Assembly (NCBI RefSeq): GCF_011769525.1 | Contig: NZ_CP050440.1 | Coordinates: 4,031,501 to 4,095,500, forward strand | Origin: Tolypothrix sp. PCC 7910 | GTDB lineage: Bacteria; Cyanobacteriota; Cyanobacteriia; Cyanobacteriales; Nostocaceae | Length of the DNA stretch: 64,000 nt | Direction: 5' to 3' | Part shown: positions 45,049 through 53,185 of the stretch, piece by piece | Layout of the letters: every line of letters begins with the position of its first letter | Position numbering within the stretch: position 1 is the first letter of the stretch | Notes under the pieces: model-generated | What the model was told of the DNA's origin: nothing | The model's input: only the letters and a program-made list of their open reading frames with translations | Database searches by the model: none | Program-made: the position numbers and the translations under genes

Positions 45049-46044
45049 ATGCAAAATTTGCAGAATTTTCGTGATTACTACGAGATTTTAGGAGTACCTA
45101 AAGAAGCCTCAAGTGAGGAAATCAAAAAGGTTTATCGGCGGTTAGCGCGACAGTATCACCCCGATCTCAACCCAGGGAATAAAGAAGCTGAGGAGAAATT
45201 TAAGGATATTGGGGAGGCTTATGAAATCCTTTCCGATACAGCAAAGCGCGCACAATATGACCAATTTAGCCGCTACTGGAAACAGAAAGGCTTTAATAAA
45301 CAAACCCCCAAAGCTAAATCTTGGGGCGATAATCGCAATAACAATCGCAACAATCAAGAAGTAGATCCCAGTCAATTTCCTGATTTTGAAAGTTTTATTA
45401 ATCAGGTCATTGGTGTAGGTAATGGTAAAAGCAGCAAAAATGGTGCAAGTAACAATACAAATAGCGATCCATTTCGCACCACTAAAAGCCGAGTTGAATA
45501 TACAGTCCCAAAAAGCCAGCCTCGCCCCGCCCGTCGGGACATTGAAGCTAGACTAACTCTACCGCTAGAAAAAGCTTATGTAGGCGGTAACGAACGGATT
45601 AGACTTGAGGATGGGCGATCGCTAGAAGTAAGTATGCCTCCTGGGATGGTCACAGGTCAAACTATCCGGCTGCGAAACCAAGGTATTAGTGGCGGAGATT
45701 TATACTTAAAAATTACCGTCGAACCACATCCTTTGTTTAAGCTAGATGGTTCTAATATTTTCTGCCAAGTTCCAGTAACTCCCAGTGAAGCCGTTTTGGG
45801 CGGACAGGTAGAAGCACCAACATTGGATGGCCCCGTGAAAATGACCATTCCCTCTGGAGTTAGGTCTGGTCAAAGATTCCGTTTAGCAAACAAAGGCTAC
45901 CCCAACGACAGCGGTAAACGTGGCGATCAATTAGTCGAAATTCAAATACTGACTCCTAAAACTATTAGTGCTGAAGAACGGGAACTCTATGAGAAATTGC
46001 GGGAAATTGAAACTTTTAAACCCCGTGCAGACTTAATAGATTAG
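45049..46044 (+). CDS. dnaJ: DnaJ family protein without zinc finger (CbpA-like)
   Basis: The 331-aa co-chaperone has a J domain (about residues 8-73) with HPD in [10 protein letters not shown]. An Asn-rich linker follows ([10 protein letters not shown], about 95-105, and GASNNTNSD). Two beta-sandwich substrate domains contain [29 protein letters not shown] and the closing [10 protein letters not shown]. The CxxCxGxG zinc repeats of type I DnaJ are missing, so this is a type II J-protein. It lies 326 bases after dnaK in the same direction, across the inverted-repeat element, and is its likely partner. ATG 45049 follows an AT-rich leader without a strong Shine-Dalgarno. Confidence 0.92.
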   Translation: MQNLQNFRDYYEILGVPKEASSEEIKKVYRRLARQYHPDLNPGNKEAEEKFKDIGEAYEILSDTAKRAQYDQFSRYWKQKGFNKQTPKAKSWGDNRNNNRNNQEVDPSQFPDFESFINQVIGVGNGKSSKNGASNNTNSDPFRTTKSRVEYTVPKSQPRPARRDIEARLTLPLEKAYVGGNERIRLEDGRSLEVSMPPGMVTGQTIRLRNQGISGGDLYLKITVEPHPLFKLDGSNIFCQVPVTPSEAVLGGQVEAPTLDGPVKMTIPSGVRSGQRFRLANKGYPNDSGKRGDQLVEIQILTPKTISAEERELYEKLREIETFKPRADLID

Positions 46045-46278
46045 GCATGAGGCTTGATCAACAGAACAAAAATTAGGGAAATGAAAGATTTTCTCTTAAT
46101 TATTAGTGGAATTTTTCCACCAGAATTAATTGTAAGATTTACAAATCAAAAGCTTGATAAACTATTTTTTTGGCAAGATATAGCAATCCCAAATCATTTT
46201 TGAAACAATAAAAATGATAAATTAATAATGAATGAAAAAATTAGATAAAAAACACAATTTAAATAGGGTTGCTATTGC

Positions 46279-46587
46279 ATGGATTTAAACTATATCAAGG
46301 GAAAATTTTCACCTATTATTAAAGTAATATCTATAGTTCTCATATCCAGCGCCATTGGGTTAGAACTGTGGAATCTTTATGCAATTACCCATAATATTCT
46401 AGTACCTAGTAGCCTCAATCCAATTTTTTGGTTTGAGCGTTTTGCTGTATCCTGCCATTTAGTTGAAGCAATTATTGCAGGTTTCTATGCACCTTCCAGA
46501 AAGCAGCTGCCCATAAAATACGCTACTTATACTTTTTTTGTGGGTACAGTTGGTTTACTGGAATTATTTGCTCGCTCGAAGGAGTAG
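46279..46587 (+). CDS. Conserved small membrane protein
   Basis: The 102-aa protein has three hydrophobic helices, about residues 12-32, 52-70 and 80-97. The second contains VEAIIAGFYAP with an acidic residue within the membrane. A basic-aromatic motif SRKQLPIKYATYTFFVGTVGLLEL closes it. I do not know a named family. It is a single gene starting ATG at 46279 with TAGGGTT upstream. A stem-loop after the stop separates it from hicB. It may act as a small envelope protein, but nothing in the sequence gives its role. Confidence 0.7.
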   Translation: MDLNYIKGKFSPIIKVISIVLISSAIGLELWNLYAITHNILVPSSLNPIFWFERFAVSCHLVEAIIAGFYAPSRKQLPIKYATYTFFVGTVGLLELFARSKE

Positions 46588-46616
46588 CTGTAATTATTAA
46601 TTTTGGAAATTAATTT

Positions 46617-46639
46617 AGGATGCGTTACTAACGCATCCT
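46617..46639. terminator. Bidirectional hairpin
   Basis: Perfect 10-bp arms AGGATGCGTT/AACGCATCCT surround an ACT loop, placed between the convergent stops of the small membrane gene and hicB. T-rich bases follow on both strands. Confidence 0.65.
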
Positions 46640-46645
46640 ACTGTT

Positions 46646-46858
46646 TTACGTAAATATTATGCGTTGTTTAGGTTCAGGAATTGTACGACCTAATTTTTTA
46701 GCAGTTTCAACCCATTCTTTCATAATAATTTCTGTATTTTTTAGTGCTTCTTGATAAGTTTGTCCATCAGCAGCACATCCCGGTAATTCTGGAACTTCAG
46801 CAATAAATGCTTGGTCTTCTTTACTCCAGTAGAGAATTATTTCATAACGAAGGTTCAT
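46646..46858 (-). CDS. hicB: HicB-family antitoxin, short form
   Basis: The 70-aa protein has the HicB partial RNase H-like fold (YEIILYWSKEDQAFIAEVPELPGC, then GQTYQEALKNTEIIMKEWVETA). HicB neutralises the mRNA-cleaving HicA. The chain ends soon after the fold (GRTIPEPKQRIIF), so the C-terminal ribbon-helix-helix or HTH that normally represses the operon is missing. Autorepression would need another factor. It begins inside the end of hicA (17-base overlap), with toxin first and antitoxin second as in many hicAB operons. Confidence 0.88.
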   Translation of the reverse strand: MNLRYEIILYWSKEDQAFIAEVPELPGCAADGQTYQEALKNTEIIMKEWVETAKKLGRTIPEPKQRIIFT

Positions 46859-47108
46859 TTTTAGTTCCTAACTGGTATTTCAGAATTACTGCACGGACTA
46901 ATTTAATTTGGTAGGCTTTGGCTTTGCCATTATGGTGTTGTAAGTTTAATATTTCTTCAACACCTTGTTTAGTAAAGATGTAATGTCCGCCACGAATATG
47001 TTCATCAAAGCCTAGTCTAGTTAAAAGTTGCCATAGTTGGGCAAAAGGGATTGCTGTATCAGATATCCCCGATAGGATTTTCGCTAAAAGTGGATCTGGT
47101 TGACTCAC
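46842..47108 (-). CDS. hicA: HicA-family mRNA interferase toxin
   Basis: The 88-aa protein carries the HicA double-stranded RNA-binding fold with the catalytic histidine in RGGHYIF (H42; classical proteins show GSHxxF at position about 24). Its N-terminal extension SQPDPLLAKILSGISDTAIPF makes it longer than the 55-65 aa norm, and the core LWQLLTRLGFDEHIRGGHYIF remains intact. It cuts mRNA in translation-stalled cells when free of HicB. It overlaps hicB by 17 bases and is the first gene of the pair. The promoter is within 47109-47250. Confidence 0.85.
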   Translation of the reverse strand: MSQPDPLLAKILSGISDTAIPFAQLWQLLTRLGFDEHIRGGHYIFTKQGVEEILNLQHHNGKAKAYQIKLVRAVILKYQLGTKNEPSL

Positions 47109-47413
47109 GAGTTTGAGATGATTTGACTGTATTCTATAGTGTCATATTTATAGAATACTGTCCTTATATAAGTGCGATCGCTTGCTTTGGCAATTGGAAA
47201 ATCACTGATCATTGCTATCTGCATTATCCTACCCCAGTTTTGTCTTCAGCTAAAAATTACTCTTGAAGTTCGGATATGAACGCTGGAAACCCTTTTAGAG
47301 TAAGGAACAGCAGTTTTGCGATCGCCTTAACGGAATTTAGATCCCCGAATTTTTCAAAAAGTCGGGGATCTGGGAAGCAACGGTTGAACCTAGGTGAGAT
47401 TTTTTAATGTCTC
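47109..47413. repeat. Gap with 33-bp palindrome copy
   Basis: The hicAB promoter is at the left. At 47339-47371 is the same AGATCCCCGA ... TCGGGGATCT palindrome as at 6899-6931, differing by one base pair in each arm. No gene is present. Confidence 0.65.
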
Positions 47414-47800
47414 TTAATCAGAAGAACTTCCGTCTCGCCTTCCTAGTTCATAAATACCAGAAGAAATACAAGCAAGTATTCCTGTACTGATTCCCCAACT
47501 ACGACCTAAACTGATTTCAACACCCCAGTAAACTAAAGCGCCTACTATCAAAAAAGGCACAATACTAAACAAAGAAGCGTAGAAAGCGTTTTGAGATTCT
47601 CTGGCTTGACGAGTTTTTTCAAATTCTGATTGACTGGTGTAGAGCGATCGCTCAGCAAAGTTAAACCAACGATTTAGCTGCACAATTACCCATTCACTAA
47701 CTCGTGAAAAAGCTAAATATAGTGCCAAAGACCACAAACTCGCTCCAGCGATCGCAATTTTATCCAATTCAAACTGGAAAGGCAAAAGTTCTGTCAGCAT
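47414..47800 (-). CDS. Conserved membrane protein
   Basis: The 128-aa protein has a hydrophobic N-terminal helix (IAIAGASLWSLALYLAF), a central amphipathic and charged helix (QSEFEKTRQARESQNAFYASLF), and two further hydrophobic helices near the end (SIVPFLIVGALVYWGVEI and WGISTGILACISSGIYEL). I recognise no named domain; this type is common and uncharacterised in cyanobacteria. The ATG at 47800 is preceded by a clean divergent gap. The DGSSSD tail is cytoplasmic by charge. It is a single gene. Confidence 0.72.
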   Translation of the reverse strand: MLTELLPFQFELDKIAIAGASLWSLALYLAFSRVSEWVIVQLNRWFNFAERSLYTSQSEFEKTRQARESQNAFYASLFSIVPFLIVGALVYWGVEISLGRSWGISTGILACISSGIYELGRRDGSSSD

Positions 47801-48195
47801 AGCTTGTCGGAGTGTCGCAAATGCCTAATTTTAGCGTTAAAGCTGGGATCGATGCTCAATTAGCTGTTTCATTAATTTTTTATCTAAAATTAACAGTATT
47901 TTACCGGATGTGCAATTCGCTTAGTGGTAAATTATCTCAGCTATGACTTTAGTTTTAGCCATTAGTGAATAAACTTACATACACTATGACTCCGTGAAAA
48001 CAAGCACAAGTATTTTTTCCTATATATGCAATTAATCCGTAATTACTAGCTAAACACTACGCCGATTAGCGATTATACTTGTGTACTGAAATGTATGATA
48101 AATACCGAATTTAATCTGATTATTTGGTTTTTAATCGCAATAATTAAACCCACCAATTTGATATTTAAAAAATCTGAGATTGTTAGCCAGATAAC
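47801..48195. other. AT-rich divergent gap
   Basis: No frame or repeat is evident. It must carry the promoter of the leftward membrane gene. The next feature starts at the right end. Confidence 0.45.
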
Positions 48196-48252
48196 TTGAC
48201 ATGACAATGTTCACAGATGATATATTATCATGTCTTGATATTGCAATATCAA
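48196..48252 (+). promoter_or_regulatory. Likely sigma-70 promoter and palindromic operators for the M23 gene
   Basis: A consensus -35 TTGACA is at 48196-48201, with a -10-like GATATA 17 bases downstream (48219-48224), or TATATT with a 19-base spacer. The inverted pair GACATGA (48198-48204) and TCATGTC (48228-48234) brackets it. The 18-bp perfect palindrome TTGATATTGCAATATCAA at 48235-48252 lies at the expected start site. Confidence 0.5.
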
Positions 48253-48345
48253 TAATAAATTGGCTGATATAGCAGCTTTTTTAAACATATTCAACTGTAA
48301 TTTTCAAGCAATTTACTGATAAATCAATTGGATTGAGGACGAAAA

Positions 48346-49047
48346 ATGAGTATGCATCATAAAAAAGCATTAGTATCCGGAGCTGCTTTATTAACAATTG
48401 GATTTAGTCTGGTAAGTTTAATCACTATATTACCTAAACCAGAAGTTGCTGGAGCTAGAGAAATTAAGTCAAATAAAGCAAATTCCAGCAACGCTTGGCT
48501 AGCTGCATCTTTTCCTGTAGAAAACTTTCAAGGCTATAGTTCTGCTTTTGGTTATCGCCGTTCTGCTACTGGTGGTAGTAATTGGGAATTTCATGGTGGC
48601 TTAGATATTGCTGCCCCACAAGGTAGTTACATTCGCAATTGGTGGGCTGGTAGAGTGATTAAAGTAGGCGATCGCAATGCCTGTGGCACCCATATAATCA
48701 TTAAATCCGGATCATGGGAGCATACTTATTGTCACATGGAAGGCAACGTGGAAAATATCTCCGGTCGTCGTTATCTAGTTGATCGCGCAGGTGGAATTCA
48801 AATTGCTGAAGGTCAAAATGTCCCCACAGGTTTTAGAATTGGGCGAGTAGGAATGAGCGGAAGGACTACCGGGCCTCACTTGCATTGGGGATTGAAGTAT
48901 GACACTAACTATGTAGATCCAGCAATGGTTTTGCGAGAAATGTTTTCCCAACAGCAAATTGCTAGAAGAGGTGGATCAACAATTAATGCGCAACAGACAC
49001 AAGTTGTAATTCAAGAATCAGCAACTACTGGCGATTCTGGTTATTAA
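48346..49047 (+). CDS. M23-family (LytM) peptidase, secreted
   Basis: The 233-aa protein begins with a signal peptide (hydrophobic residues about 8-30, then KPEVAGA). A LytM/M23 domain follows, about residues 60-205, with zinc ligands H83 and D87 in HGGLDIAAP and the HLHWG motif. This family cuts peptidoglycan cross-bridges in the periplasm, and inactive relatives activate amidases. The zinc set appears complete, so activity is plausible. Between the motifs, NACGTHIIIKSGSWEHTYCHMEG holds two cysteines that could form a disulfide. It is a single gene with a strong promoter and palindromic operators upstream. It ends in a Gln/Thr-rich tail. Confidence 0.9.
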   Translation: MSMHHKKALVSGAALLTIGFSLVSLITILPKPEVAGAREIKSNKANSSNAWLAASFPVENFQGYSSAFGYRRSATGGSNWEFHGGLDIAAPQGSYIRNWWAGRVIKVGDRNACGTHIIIKSGSWEHTYCHMEGNVENISGRRYLVDRAGGIQIAEGQNVPTGFRIGRVGMSGRTTGPHLHWGLKYDTNYVDPAMVLREMFSQQQIARRGGSTINAQQTQVVIQESATTGDSGY

Positions 49048-49439
49048 ATGTTAGATAAGGGCTGTTTTATAGCTTTTCAGCAAGTGTATTTTATGTCCCT
49101 TAGTACCACTGCGCGGAAGTCAACAGCCACAACTTAACTTTCAGCTTACATACTCCCCGCAAGGGGATTAAAAATTTCACAAAGTAGAAAAAAGAGCGAT
49201 CGCTCTTACTTAACCTCATTGTTTCATGGGGGTAAATTCGCTTTAACTATTGAACGCCAGTTGCTTCTCCCAAGGGGAGACGCTACGCGTAGCTTGCTTC
49301 CCCGCAGGGGTACAAGTCTGGCGACCGAACGCACTGGCTCCTTTTGACACTAAATATATACAGGGACAAAATTTGATACAGTCCGGAAATCATTGTTTTG
49401 ACAGTGAAGTTTGGCTCCAGTAGATATTTTGCCTAAGCT
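49048..49439. repeat. Gap with fragments of dispersed repeats
   Basis: ACCACTGCGCGGAAGTCAA at about 49104-49122 matches the end of the 44730 element. The segment 49270-49312 (GGGGAGAC, GCTACGCGTAGC palindrome at 49282-49293, CCCCGCAGGGGTA) is a widespread cyanobacterial palindromic repeat. No gene is seen. Confidence 0.6.
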
Positions 49440-50027
49440 ATGAATAAACAATACTTACGCAGTAAGCTGGGATTACTGTTAGCACTTATATTGCTTTGTA
49501 CACCCTCTATTGCTATTGCCCAAACAGAAGTACAGAGCCAAGATGACATATTAATTGAAGCAGTTTCAACCGATCAAGTTGATGTGGTAAAAAAGTATCT
49601 TGATAATGGCGGCAATCCTAATAGATATTTTGCACTGGCGGTGAGTGATGGTGCAATGCAGAGTATACAACTGATGCTGCTGCGGGGTGCAGATGTAAAT
49701 TATAGCGATAAAAATGGCATCACACCTTTGATGGTTGCAGCCAGATATACCTATCGTGCTGGGGTAGAAATGACAAAGTTATTGCTAGACAAAGGTGCTG
49801 TAGTTAATGCCAAAAGCCTAAAAGGTAGCACTGCACTCATGTTTGCTTGCTCTCCCCCAGCTCAATACTATGAAGATGATTATGTAAAAGTTGTACAAAT
49901 GCTAATAGCTAAAGGAGCAAAGCTAAATGTTAAAAACCAGATGGGTGCATCACCGCTGAGTGTCGCGACTGGAGGTAATTGGCAGAAAATAGTTGCTGTT
50001 CTCAAAAAAGCAGGCGCAAAATTCTAG
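49440..50027 (+). CDS. Secreted ankyrin-repeat protein
   Basis: The 195-aa protein has a signal peptide (LLLALILLCTPSIAIAQ, cleavage after AIA) followed by four to five ankyrin repeats. Typical text is LLRGADVNYSDKNGITPLMVAARY, LLLDKGAVVNAKSLKGSTALMFAC and LIAKGAKLNVKNQMGASPLSVA. Ankyrins bind proteins, and the leader predicts a periplasmic or surface location. No other domain is seen. It is close to dapL (108 bases) in the same direction, but a shared transcript is uncertain. The start is ATG at 49440. Confidence 0.88.
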   Translation: MNKQYLRSKLGLLLALILLCTPSIAIAQTEVQSQDDILIEAVSTDQVDVVKKYLDNGGNPNRYFALAVSDGAMQSIQLMLLRGADVNYSDKNGITPLMVAARYTYRAGVEMTKLLLDKGAVVNAKSLKGSTALMFACSPPAQYYEDDYVKVVQMLIAKGAKLNVKNQMGASPLSVATGGNWQKIVAVLKKAGAKF

Positions 50028-50135
50028 ATTGGGGTTTGTCAGTCGTTAACTATCAACAGTCAACAGTCAACGAAAGATGCGATCGCACCTAGCAATTAGC
50101 AGTAAGCTGTTTGAGGGCGTTTTTCACAATCTACT

Positions 50136-51371
50136 ATGGCAACGATTAACGACAACTACCTCAAGTTGAAAGCTGGCTACCTGTTTCCCGAAATTGCACG
50201 ACGGGTAAATGCTTTTGCTGATGCCAATCCTGATGCTAAAATTATTCGGCTCGGTATTGGTGATGTCACAGAACCCTTACCAGAAGCCTGTCGCACAGCC
50301 ATGATCAAAGCCGTGGAAGAAATGGGCGATCGCTCTACCTTTAAAGGCTATGGCCCAGAACAAGGCTATGCTTGGTTAAGAGAAAAAATCGCGGCTCAAG
50401 ATTTCCAAGCACGGGGAGCCGATATCGATGCTTCTGAAATCTTTATCTCCGACGGTTCCAAATGCGATACAGGCAATATTTTGGAAATCTTTGGACATGA
50501 TAACGCGATCGCTGTTACCGATCCTGTTTATCCTGTTTATGTAGACACTAATGTCATGGCAGGAAATACAGGGAACGCTAATGATAAAGGCGAGTTTGCT
50601 GGCTTAGTCTATCTCCCCATTACCGCAGAGAACAACTTCACCGCAGAGATTCCCTCACAAAAAGTTGATTTAATTTATCTTTGCTTCCCCAACAACCCCA
50701 CAGGTGCAACTGCTAGTAAAGCACACTTAAAAGCATGGGTAGACTATGCTAAAGCGAATGGCTCAATTATTTTCTTTGATGCAGCCTACGAAGCCTACAT
50801 TACCGATCCTGAAATTCCTCATTCCATATATGAGATTGAAGGTGCAAGAGATGTGGCGATCGAGTTTCGCTCTTTCTCTAAAAATGCAGGTTTTACTGGA
50901 ACTCGCTGCGCCTTAACTGTCGTACCCAAAACCCTCACAGCCAAAGCCGCAGATGGTTCTGATGTCGAACTGTGGAAGCTGTGGAACCGCCGCCAATCCA
51001 CCAAGTTTAATGGTGTATCTTACATTGTGCAACGCGGTGCTGAAGCAGTTTATTCTCCACAGGGACAAGCTCAAATTAAAGCACTAGTTAGCTTCTATTT
51101 AGAAAACGCCAAAATTATCCGCGAGAAACTCACAGCCGCCGGATTAGCAGTTTATGGTGGCGTGAATGCACCATACGTTTGGGTTAAAACTCCCAATGGC
51201 TTATCTAGCTGGGAATTCTTCGATAAATTGCTGCAAACTGTCAATGTAGTTGGAACCCCTGGTTCTGGTTTCGGTGCTGCGGGTGAAGGCTACTTCCGCA
51301 TTTCCGCCTTTAATAGCCGCGAAAATGTAGAAGAAGCAATGCAGCGAATTACAACTCGCTTGTCTTTGTAG
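50136..51371 (+). CDS. dapL: LL-diaminopimelate aminotransferase
   Basis: This PLP enzyme converts tetrahydrodipicolinate directly to LL-diaminopimelate, the short lysine/peptidoglycan route used by plants, chlamydiae and cyanobacteria. The class I/II aminotransferase fold shows [46 protein letters not shown] and the lysine site [15 protein letters not shown], all DapL hallmarks. It is 411 aa, of normal length. ATG at 50136. A stem-loop, GTGCGTTA/TAACGCAC, is 26 bases past the stop. Confidence 0.96.
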   Translation: MATINDNYLKLKAGYLFPEIARRVNAFADANPDAKIIRLGIGDVTEPLPEACRTAMIKAVEEMGDRSTFKGYGPEQGYAWLREKIAAQDFQARGADIDASEIFISDGSKCDTGNILEIFGHDNAIAVTDPVYPVYVDTNVMAGNTGNANDKGEFAGLVYLPITAENNFTAEIPSQKVDLIYLCFPNNPTGATASKAHLKAWVDYAKANGSIIFFDAAYEAYITDPEIPHSIYEIEGARDVAIEFRSFSKNAGFTGTRCALTVVPKTLTAKAADGSDVELWKLWNRRQSTKFNGVSYIVQRGAEAVYSPQGQAQIKALVSFYLENAKIIREKLTAAGLAVYGGVNAPYVWVKTPNGLSSWEFFDKLLQTVNVVGTPGSGFGAAGEGYFRISAFNSRENVEEAMQRITTRLSL

Positions 51372-51777
51372 GCTATCAAAATTAGCAACACTGTTCGTGC
51401 GTTACGGCTTACGCCTAACGCACATTACATAGTAAACCTGCATCTGTAGTAGCGATCGCTCTTTAAATTGGTGTTAGCTATTAGCCAGAGACTTCATTCT
51501 CTGGCGACTAGTCAATTCATATACCTAGCGTTTAACAACAGATTTGCACTATCGATAGAGTGTAAGTAAAATCTTAATTGCTACAATTTCAGTAAAATAT
51601 AGTATAATAAATTTCAATTTAATTACTGAATGTTACTTAACTAGTAAATAATTCAAAATTCTGAATTTAATTTGAGATTCTAATCTAGAACCTCATCAGA
51701 ACTGAAAAACCCTGAAAAATCCTAATTATTTTTAGAGTTTTTCAATTACGAATTAGTAATTATGTAGAGGAAATATT
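51372..51777. repeat. Gap with small palindromes
   Basis: 51397-51423 has perfect 8-bp arms GTGCGTTA/TAACGCAC around CGGCTTACGCC. 51485-51504 has CCAGAGA/TCTCTGG. The first resembles a dispersed palindromic repeat, and either may end dapL transcripts. The rest is AT-rich, with TAGAGGAAAT just before the next start. Confidence 0.55.
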
Positions 51778-52002
51778 ATGACTACCAACAAGCCTTCTTT
51801 TCATGATGAGACTAGCCTATCAGAAAGAGCTGAAGAATTTGGAAAAAAAGCGTTGGAATTAGGACTAATTCCTAGTTTTGTAGTGCGTTACTTTGTCGAT
51901 AGCAGACAATTCTATATTCCAGATGAAAATCACTCCGAGCCACTCACAGCAGAAGAAGCATATATGCGTCTCAAAAAGATAGTGGAGCAAGCTAATAAAT
52001 AA
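51778..52002 (+). CDS. Small conserved hypothetical protein
   Basis: The 74-aa soluble protein is preceded by a good GAGGAAAT ribosome-binding site. A charged helix (SLSERAEEFGKKALELG) leads into a beta region, IPSFVVRYFVDSRQFYI. It ends in another helix, LTAEEAYMRLKKIVEQ. Nothing names it. The reading frame is well formed, and composition matches neighbours, so it is likely real. Similar small proteins are common in Nostoc relatives. No function can be inferred. Confidence 0.7.
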   Translation: MTTNKPSFHDETSLSERAEEFGKKALELGLIPSFVVRYFVDSRQFYIPDENHSEPLTAEEAYMRLKKIVEQANK

Positions 52003-52160
52003 CCAAGCCCTAGCTTTAACTCCAGAATTTAGAATTAAATTTTACCTATTTTGATAGATGTTATGGCACAAAACTTTTGTGCCCTATGGTTTTTTATAAC
52101 TACTATAGGGTATTGAAACCTTTAGGACTTATAGCATTCTCTAACAGCCAGCTACAGATA

Positions 52161-52260
52161 ATACCAAATCAAATACTGTTTGCGTCACATCAATATATTC
52201 TAGAGGGCAAGGCAGTGCCTTGCCTCTATAATCTATCGCATTCTTTTTTGAAATTGGTAT
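52161..52260 (+). repeat. Interspersed ~100-bp palindromic repeat, copy D (complete)
   Basis: The best-kept copy runs from ATACCAAATC to AAATTGGTAT, so its ends are inverted (ATACCAA/TTGGTAT). In between are GTTTGCGTCACATC, AATATATTCTAGAGGG, the hairpin GGGCAAGGCA/TGCCTTGCC and TCGCATTCTTTTTT. Confidence 0.8.
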
Positions 52261-52261
52261 A

Positions 52262-52655
52262 AATAAGAAATTCAAATAATCTGCCAGTCGCCTATTCTTG
52301 AGCTTGTTAACTATAAAGATTCCTAAAAATGAAACAGCCCTACGGTAGAGCCGAGGGCTTATCAGTCAGAAGATAATATCAAACCTAATGCTGACAATGC
52401 TAACTAAGCTGAACTTGTGGTAACTCTTTCAATAGGTGGAATAAAGTTTTAAGGAATATTGTAATAAATCATACAAATTAAAGAGTAAATCATAAAGATT
52501 AAGCTTAATTGTGCTAGCAGTTACAAATTAAGAGTATTAATATTTCAAGTTTTCTCCGAATTAAGTTATAGAACTATTCATATCTGAGGATAGAGAATTC
52601 ACAAGCAACTAGAAACTAGCCTAAAAGAATAACCTGTTTCAATGTTGCAAATAAT
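52262..52655. other. Gap with one stem-loop
   Basis: 52336-52359 forms AGCCCT-CGG/CCG-AGGGCT. It lacks a U run, so its role is unclear. The remainder is AT-rich and gene-free. Confidence 0.45.
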
Positions 52656-52895
52656 ATGACATCAAAAACTCCTCCCGACAATCGCCAAGATCAAGGTAAA
52701 TACGACCCAGAAGATAATCCAGGAACCCAAACAACTGTACCGACTACAGAAGAAGGCGATACTCCTCTTGATGAAAGATATCGGATGACAGGCCAAGAAT
52801 CCGGGACTGATGTTCGTCAGGGTGCAGATCCAGAAGCCGCTGGAGGTACCATTACAACCCCTGGTCTTCCCAATCAAGGCACAGAATCTCGCTAA
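52656..52895 (+). CDS. Small disordered hypothetical protein
   Basis: The 79-aa protein is almost wholly polar (Thr, Pro, Gly, Asp, Glu, Gln) with no hydrophobic core, so it is probably intrinsically disordered. Its text includes GKYDPEDNPGTQTTVPTTEEG and a C-terminal GGTITTPGLPNQGT. The coding look and codon use are consistent with a gene, and ATG 52656 stands at the right place, though the Shine-Dalgarno is weak. Disordered, stress-related small proteins of this type occur in cyanobacteria; no function is known. Confidence 0.6.
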   Translation: MTSKTPPDNRQDQGKYDPEDNPGTQTTVPTTEEGDTPLDERYRMTGQESGTDVRQGADPEAAGGTITTPGLPNQGTESR

Positions 52896-53185
52896 AAAAT
52901 TCTAGAAATTTTAATGAGATTAAATTTTCGTCTCCGCTTTTGATAGGCTCTCAAATTTATGGATTGAGGCTTATATTGCTATAGCAAGGGATTAATTACT
53001 CAAGGAAAATAGGCAAGGAAATATTAGGGGTACAATATATTGTGCCCCTACCTGTGTAGTTTATTTAATTACCGCATACTGTATCTTAATGAGTAGAAAT
53101 AACAAATAACAGAAAAACAATATTTCTTGTTAATTCTACTTACGTACTTATCAATCCAAAATCCAAAATATAAAATTGAGTGGCT
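52896..53185. other. Convergent gap
   Basis: TAGGGGTACAATATATTGTGCCCCTA at about 53026-53051 is an inverted pair (GGGGTACAA ... TTGTGCCCC) that may terminate both flanking transcripts. No gene is present. Confidence 0.5.
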
